Below, in pieces: positions 59,706-64,000 of a stretch of DNA of 64,000 nt. The DNA is from Anaerolineales bacterium. GTDB taxonomy: Bacteria > Chloroflexota > Anaerolineae > Anaerolineales > Villigracilaceae. The position numbers and the translations under genes are program-made. Below the pieces are notes generated by a model. The model was not told where the DNA came from. It did no database searches and saw nothing but the letters and a program-made list of their open reading frames with translations. The stretch lies in the NCBI GenBank assembly GCA_016789305.1, contig JAEURJ010000025.1, positions 1 to 64,000 on the forward strand. Direction: 5' to 3'. The number at the start of each line of letters is the position of its first letter. Within the stretch, counting starts at the first letter, position 1.

Positions 59706-61045
59706 ATCTGTTGTCCCAAACAATCTGCAAGGGTGGATTGCAAACGACGCTCCAAAACGGTGAACGAAAAATGCCGTTTTGCCAGCTGGTAATTGGTCTC
59801 GGCCCACTCCTGTGCTTTTGAAGGATCCAATAAAATTTGGCGCACGCGTTTCAATGTTTCTGCGCTGATAAAACCGTCGAACCATACGGTTCGAAAACCT
59901 TTGGGCTTGATATCCACCTCGTAGATCGAATAGTTGTTAACCAGAATGGGGCGGCGATAATACACGGCCTCCAAAAACGCATTACCGAATCCCTCGATGC
60001 TGGATGGGTAGGTGATCATATCCGCATGAGGATACACATCGCCAAGCGTGTAAATTTTCTTTCCATCTTTCGTCGTACCGCGTTCATCCTGCACCTGGTC
60101 TGATTCAAATCGAACGGTCACATCCAATAAATGAGCATACTCACGCACGCGTTGCTCATAGTCTGTGCCCTCATCGCCGGAAGCATGCGAGATGACCAGT
60201 TTGGCAGGGAGTTCAAGCCTGCGCACGAGTTCAACAGCATGTTCGATGCCTTTGCGTTGAATCACACGTGTAGGTTGCAGGAAAAAATATTCACCAGGTT
60301 CCACGCCGAAATCGGTTCGCACAGATTGTGTGTACTCATCAGGAGCGGCTGGTGGGGAGTCGAAGTCCATCACATTGGGAATTACACGCGAGGTCACTCC
60401 ATAGCGGGTGGCGATCTGCTGCGCCTGAACCGAGTTGATCACCACATGTCGGATCGAAGGCAGGGTGGGTGGGAATGCCGCAGCAAGGTAATCGTTCACA
60501 CAATTAACTTGAAAGCGCTGTCGCTCCCAGTGAAAATCATGATGGTGTGCAATGGTGGGGAATCCCGTCTCGGCGATAAATTCCGTCAATGCAAGACCAA
60601 GCGGCAGGTTAAGTGGGATCGTCACTGCATTTTCGATCACAAGAATCTCCAGGTCAAAGCGGTACGAAAATTTGTACAATTCCTCCTTGAGATATTCCTT
60701 CAATTCATTCACACGGCGAGTCATCTGCGGCGGACGAACATAGATGGAGAAAAAATCCTTGTGAAGATGCCGCATTTCGGGATGCGCCGCACGCGCCTCT
60801 TTTGTGACGGTCCAACTGCCTGAATATGCCTGTTGATTTATTTTCTCGATTTCGGGATGACGATAAAACGCCTCAGGCGTAACGTGGGACTGGTCGCTGT
60901 TTCGATCACATTCGCCGGCGAAATAAAAGCATTCGTGCCCGAGCCGTTCGAATACCGTGGCCCACTTTTGCGTTTCAAGCGAAACGCCGTCCGTGCCTGC
61001 AAAACGGGTGGAGATAAAGCCGATGTGATGGGAAGTGTTCGTCAT
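59702..61045 (-). CDS. GT4-family glycosyltransferase (second; MggA-like?)
   Basis: 447 residues from the ATG at 61045 (ATGA overlap with the GH13 gene). It begins HIGFISTRFAGTDGVSLE, then has HHHDFHWERQRF, QPTRVIQRKGIEHAVELVRRL and the donor motif SSIEGFGNAFLEAVYYRRPI. I recall this N-terminus in proteins linked to mannosylglucosylglycerate synthesis (MggA), but I cannot check. Its position beside GpgS and a GH13_18 phosphorylase makes glucosylglycerate a sensible acceptor. An ATG four codons earlier (61057) is the alternative start. Confidence 0.85.
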   Translation of the reverse strand: MTNTSHHIGFISTRFAGTDGVSLETQKWATVFERLGHECFYFAGECDRNSDQSHVTPEAFYRHPEIEKINQQAYSGSWTVTKEARAAHPEMRHLHKDFFSIYVRPPQMTRRVNELKEYLKEELYKFSYRFDLEILVIENAVTIPLNLPLGLALTEFIAETGFPTIAHHHDFHWERQRFQVNCVNDYLAAAFPPTLPSIRHVVINSVQAQQIATRYGVTSRVIPNVMDFDSPPAAPDEYTQSVRTDFGVEPGEYFFLQPTRVIQRKGIEHAVELVRRLELPAKLVISHASGDEGTDYEQRVREYAHLLDVTVRFESDQVQDERGTTKDGKKIYTLGDVYPHADMITYPSSIEGFGNAFLEAVYYRRPILVNNYSIYEVDIKPKGFRTVWFDGFISAETLKRVRQILLDPSKAQEWAETNYQLAKRHFSFTVLERRLQSTLADCLGQQI

Positions 61046-62724
61046 AGTCTCATCCATAAGATTTGATACGGTTCAAGTGTGATTTTTGAAACCTGTAAAG
61101 TTTCGTTTGTAAAAAGATTTTTCCCTGCTTGGTAGTTAATGTTGAAATGCACTTCCTCTGCGCTTATATTATGCAGGCACAACGCGCGTGATTTTTCATC
61201 CGGCGAAATACGTTCGATCGCAAATACCGATGGATGAACGTCCAAAATGACCTGCCTGCCATGTGGATGAAATGCCAGGCAATGACTGCGCGTAGCAGCC
61301 AGCTGACTATAACGAGCAAAGACTCTTGATCTCAATGAATTTGGATCATCAAGTTCGCTTTGCAATTCTTTTAAATTGCACTTCTCACGATTAATGGTGC
61401 GATTACGGCCTGTTTGCTTTACGCCTTCAAGCCATCCGCGCGAACCGAACATGCTGTGAAAGTAAATTCCCGGCAGGCCGGGAAGCGAAAGCATGATCGC
61501 CTGTGCAGCGATGAATCGATCCACTTGGACTTCCGTCGGCTCATTTTTATTTGGATTTGAAAGTGCATCGAAATAATTGATATTCATTTCGTATGGACTT
61601 TGCCAACCGTCCGGGTTGTTTTTGTAGGAGACCAACCCGTTGTGTTCCTGAGTCTTTTGAACGAGGGAATCAATTTCTGAGTCCGAGAGGATTCCCCGTA
61701 CGGGGTTTAATCCGATGCCATCGTGAGAAGCGAGGAAGTTAAAGAAAGTTGTTTTATCAGAGGGCAAAGTCAGGGTCTTCGCCCAATTGGATAGTGCTTC
61801 TGCATTTCCTGTGTGAAATGTGTGCAAGATCAATGGTGGCAGGGCAAAGTTGTACACGAGTTGGGCTTCGTTATGTCCATTGCCAAAATAAGAAATATTA
61901 TCTGAGTGAGGGACATTAGTTTCTGTGATCAACTGAACATGCGGAGCCACCTCGTCCAATGAAGAACGGAGGAACTGGATGATGCGATGGGTTTGTGGCA
62001 GGTGAATACAGGCTGTACCGATTTCCTTCCACAAATAGGCGATTGCATCCAGGCGAATCAATGTCGCGCCGTGCTCGATATATATGAGCAGGGTATCTAG
62101 AATTTCAAGCAATACTTCCGGGTTTTGATAATTTAGATCGATCTGGTCTGCGCTGAACGTTGTCCATACTTGCTTTTCGCCGGACAAAGTTTTGAATGAA
62201 GTAAGCAATGGCAACGTGCGTGGACGAACCACTCCTGAGAGATCAGGTGTGCCATCCACGACGATGAAATAATCTCGATATACTGGGTGGTCGTGCAAAA
62301 ATGACTGAAACCATTCACTTTTAGACGAAATATGATTGATCACGCCATCGAGCATCAGGTGAAAATTCTTTTGAAAAGACGAAATATCGTCCCAACTCCC
62401 CAGGGCAGGGTCCACTTTGCGATAATCAACCACCGAAAAGCCATCATCCGAGGTCCACGGGTAGAATGGAAGTATGTGAATTCCACTGACGGTGTTGGTC
62501 AGGTATTTTTCGCAAAACGTGGATAGTGTTTTTAATGGTTTTTCGCCTGGAGCCTGGACCTGATCACCATATGTGATCAAGATTGAGTCGTGTTCGGTCA
62601 ATTCGCCTTTGTTCAAATTGATTTTTGAGCGATATGGTTCCATCAAATTTTGCGCGCGTTCGTATAATTGTGGCGCTTTCTCTTCCCCGTATAGAAAGGT
62701 GAGATGGTCGAGTAATGGTTTCAT
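61042..62724 (-). CDS. GH13_18 phosphorylase (glucosylglycerate/sucrose phosphorylase type)
   Basis: 560 residues. The nucleophile Asp226 is in LIRLDAIAYLWKEIG, the acid/base Glu268 in LITETNVPH and the stabiliser Asp335 in ASHDGIGL. GIHILPFYPWTSDDGFSVVDY is the subfamily's N-terminal motif. The length fits glucosylglycerate phosphorylases better than sucrose phosphorylases (about 490-500), and the context (GpgS-like and GT4 genes) supports it. It would reversibly split the glycoside with phosphate to glucose 1-phosphate. It is the first gene of the four-gene run. The start lacks a clear ribosome binding site. Confidence 0.85.
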   Translation of the reverse strand: MKPLLDHLTFLYGEEKAPQLYERAQNLMEPYRSKINLNKGELTEHDSILITYGDQVQAPGEKPLKTLSTFCEKYLTNTVSGIHILPFYPWTSDDGFSVVDYRKVDPALGSWDDISSFQKNFHLMLDGVINHISSKSEWFQSFLHDHPVYRDYFIVVDGTPDLSGVVRPRTLPLLTSFKTLSGEKQVWTTFSADQIDLNYQNPEVLLEILDTLLIYIEHGATLIRLDAIAYLWKEIGTACIHLPQTHRIIQFLRSSLDEVAPHVQLITETNVPHSDNISYFGNGHNEAQLVYNFALPPLILHTFHTGNAEALSNWAKTLTLPSDKTTFFNFLASHDGIGLNPVRGILSDSEIDSLVQKTQEHNGLVSYKNNPDGWQSPYEMNINYFDALSNPNKNEPTEVQVDRFIAAQAIMLSLPGLPGIYFHSMFGSRGWLEGVKQTGRNRTINREKCNLKELQSELDDPNSLRSRVFARYSQLAATRSHCLAFHPHGRQVILDVHPSVFAIERISPDEKSRALCLHNISAEEVHFNINYQAGKNLFTNETLQVSKITLEPYQILWMRL

Positions 62725-62988
62725 TTTTTATTCTGTGGCTACTTTAAAATCAAAATCCTCGTAAAATTTTATACCATGATTTTTTGGGCTTAAGATTAAT
62801 TCCCGGTGAAGCGGCCAAGCCACAATGCTGACGAGTGGGCGTTGAATCAAATGACGGACAAAACTGCCCCCTGAGAATTATCGTAGTCCAAAAATATTTA
62901 TGATAGGTGGTAGAAATATAGCAGGATGTTATAAAATTGCACATGCGTATTTTAATTTGAGAGTATTATGGATTCAAGGAGGATTGTG

Positions 62989-63639
62989 ATGTCAGCGCAA
63001 ACAAAAATAATATCCATACTTTTGGCGGATGATCATCTGTTGGCACGGCAGGGTTGCCGCTCCATTCTTGAAAAGGTCCCTGATATGAAAATAGTGGGCG
63101 AGGCGCAAGATGGCGATGAAGTTAAACTTTTGGTTGAAAGATTAAGGCCGCAGATCCTGTTGCTGGATTTGAAAATGCCAAAGCTATCCCCAGCCGCACT
63201 TGAGGAATGGGTAAGGACAAATTATCCAGAGACTGCCACGCTAATATTAACAGGCCATGATCGTGATTTTTATCTGTCAACCATGATGGATGCAGGTGCT
63301 GCCGGCTATTTCGATAAAAAGATAAGGGCGGGACAACTTGTTTCTGCAATACGCCATGCTGCTCGCGGGGAATTTCTTTTTGATGCGGAACAGATTGAAA
63401 GGGTACGGCAATGGAGGGAGGAAACCGGGAATAAGCTGGATAGTTTGTCAAAACGAGAACGTGAAGTATTGCAAATACTGACAGAAGGCGCTGATAATTA
63501 CGCAATTGCCGCGTCCCTTGATATAGCGATCAATACTGTGGAAAAGCATTTGACAAGTATTTATAAAAAATTAGGGGTTGCCTCAAGGATGGAAGCCACC
63601 TTGTGGTGGCTGGAAAAAGGTGGGGATTTCCGTAATTGA
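62989..63639 (+). CDS. NarL/FixJ-type response regulator
   Basis: 216 residues from the ATG at 62989, with AAGGAGG 6 bases upstream. The receiver domain has the acidic pair in ILLADDH (residues 14-15), the phosphorylated Asp60 in LLLDLKMPK, the Thr/Ser position in LILTGHD and Lys in YFDKKI. The LuxR-type helix-turn-helix follows (LSKREREVLQILTEGADNYAIAASL, INTVEKHLTSIYKKLGV). No kinase is adjacent, so it is an orphan. The opposite-strand phosphorylase operon starts 265 bases away and could be a target. Confidence 0.94.
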   Translation: MSAQTKIISILLADDHLLARQGCRSILEKVPDMKIVGEAQDGDEVKLLVERLRPQILLLDLKMPKLSPAALEEWVRTNYPETATLILTGHDRDFYLSTMMDAGAAGYFDKKIRAGQLVSAIRHAARGEFLFDAEQIERVRQWREETGNKLDSLSKREREVLQILTEGADNYAIAASLDIAINTVEKHLTSIYKKLGVASRMEATLWWLEKGGDFRN

Positions 63640-63744
63640 TTGAGGCGAATGGGGATGTCATAATGATCGTACAAATACGGCAGATGATTAACCGATCGAC
63701 CAGGTTAAGAATCTAAAACGATCAATTTATGGCATAGGGAAAAC

Positions 63745-63933
63745 ATGAAAAACAAGAAAACAATTCCTGTAAGAATGTATGTATTAGGCTCTGTTTTGAC
63801 GGCTTTGCTGTTGGTGATGTTGATCATGATGTATTCCTCGTCGCGTGCCCAAGGTTATACATCCATTTTGCAAATGATCCAATCCAACTTTGCTGGATTG
63901 GAGGTTTCCAGCCCGGTTGAAAGCAGCCCTTAA
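63745..63933 (+). CDS. Possible small membrane peptide, 62 residues
   Basis: MKNKKTIPVRMYVLGSV opens a frame with one N-terminal helix (about 11-32) and a polar tail rich in Ser. AGGGA lies 7 bases before the ATG. It is in the same orientation as the response regulator, 105 bases after it. I do not recognise a family. A small secreted or membrane peptide is possible; chance cannot be excluded. Confidence 0.4.
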   Translation: MKNKKTIPVRMYVLGSVLTALLLVMLIMMYSSSRAQGYTSILQMIQSNFAGLEVSSPVESSP

Positions 63934-64000
63934 TGTTGAAAGGTGTAAGTCAAATCGACGGACCGTTTTCACATTTCAACGATACAAGGTTCTTCTTCTT

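Noticed and set aside
60131..60823. 230-codon plus-strand frame inside a GT4 gene
   Set aside because: Shadow of a strong GT4 match on the minus strand.

Overview
The window reads as a chromosomal segment of a Chloroflexota bacterium, most likely class Anaerolineae. This is an inference from content: housekeeping genes (cmk, adk, cysS, rlmB, tex, ssb, panC, class I fumarase), no lipopolysaccharide or outer-membrane genes, lipoprotein-type adaptors on an exporter, many multi-sensor histidine kinases and glycosidases, and roughly 50% GC. I see no rRNA, tRNA, CRISPR array, prophage or transposase gene. Genes lie on both strands in short operons, often joined by ATGA overlaps and closed by strong hairpins.

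Layout. 1-3351: MacB-type exporter (truncated permease, ATPase, two duplicated lipoprotein adaptors). 3460-7389: sugar genes (GH4 glycosidase, galactokinase) around an ATP-grasp ligase. 7419-11741: unfamiliar membrane proteins and a GT-C type membrane protein. 11764-13861: cmk and two PlsC-type acyltransferases. 13898-17194: large histidine kinase. 17276-20602: potassium operon (KimA-like transporter and two RCK proteins). 20654-24317: heterodimeric ABC exporter. 24426-34797: mixed genes (small membrane protein, APH(6)-like kinase, Tex, DUF4386/TetR pair, adk, GH1, rlmB, cysS, PIN-TRAM protein); six of seven copies of a short palindromic repeat lie here. 34961-38403: moaA, ACT-domain malic enzyme, ilvE. 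38627-40792: ArsR-DUF2087 operon with ICMT and GIY-YIG members. 40807-49614: DUF711, PAP2, nucleotidyltransferase, dehydrogenase-like protein, second histidine kinase, fumarase, ssb. 49729-52722: panC, hydrolase, beta-propeller lipoprotein. 52812-62724: ion and osmotic-stress block. 62989-end: orphan response regulator and a small membrane peptide.

How parts fit together. The 52.8-62.7 kb block holds two tandem P-II-like cyclic-di-AMP receptor proteins, an ArsB/NhaD transporter overlapping a CBS protein, a CaCA-type cation antiporter, a universal-stress/GpgS fusion, two GT4 glycosyltransferases and a GH13_18 phosphorylase. With the KimA/RCK operon, where all seven KimA ion-site residues I can recall are conserved, it suggests a c-di-AMP-linked programme for potassium, sodium/calcium and glucosylglycerate-type solutes.

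The other main observation is a family of short GTAGGG...CCCTAC palindromes. Two copies are inserted in frame inside coding sequences (Tex and the APH-like kinase) and two more overlap stop codons. Regulatory DNA is unusually readable at the TetR gene (doubled operator in a consensus promoter) and the ArsR operon (20-bp palindrome after TTGACA-17-TAAAAT). Several genes have a -10 box 6-7 bases before an ATG without a ribosome binding site, which suggests leaderless mRNAs.
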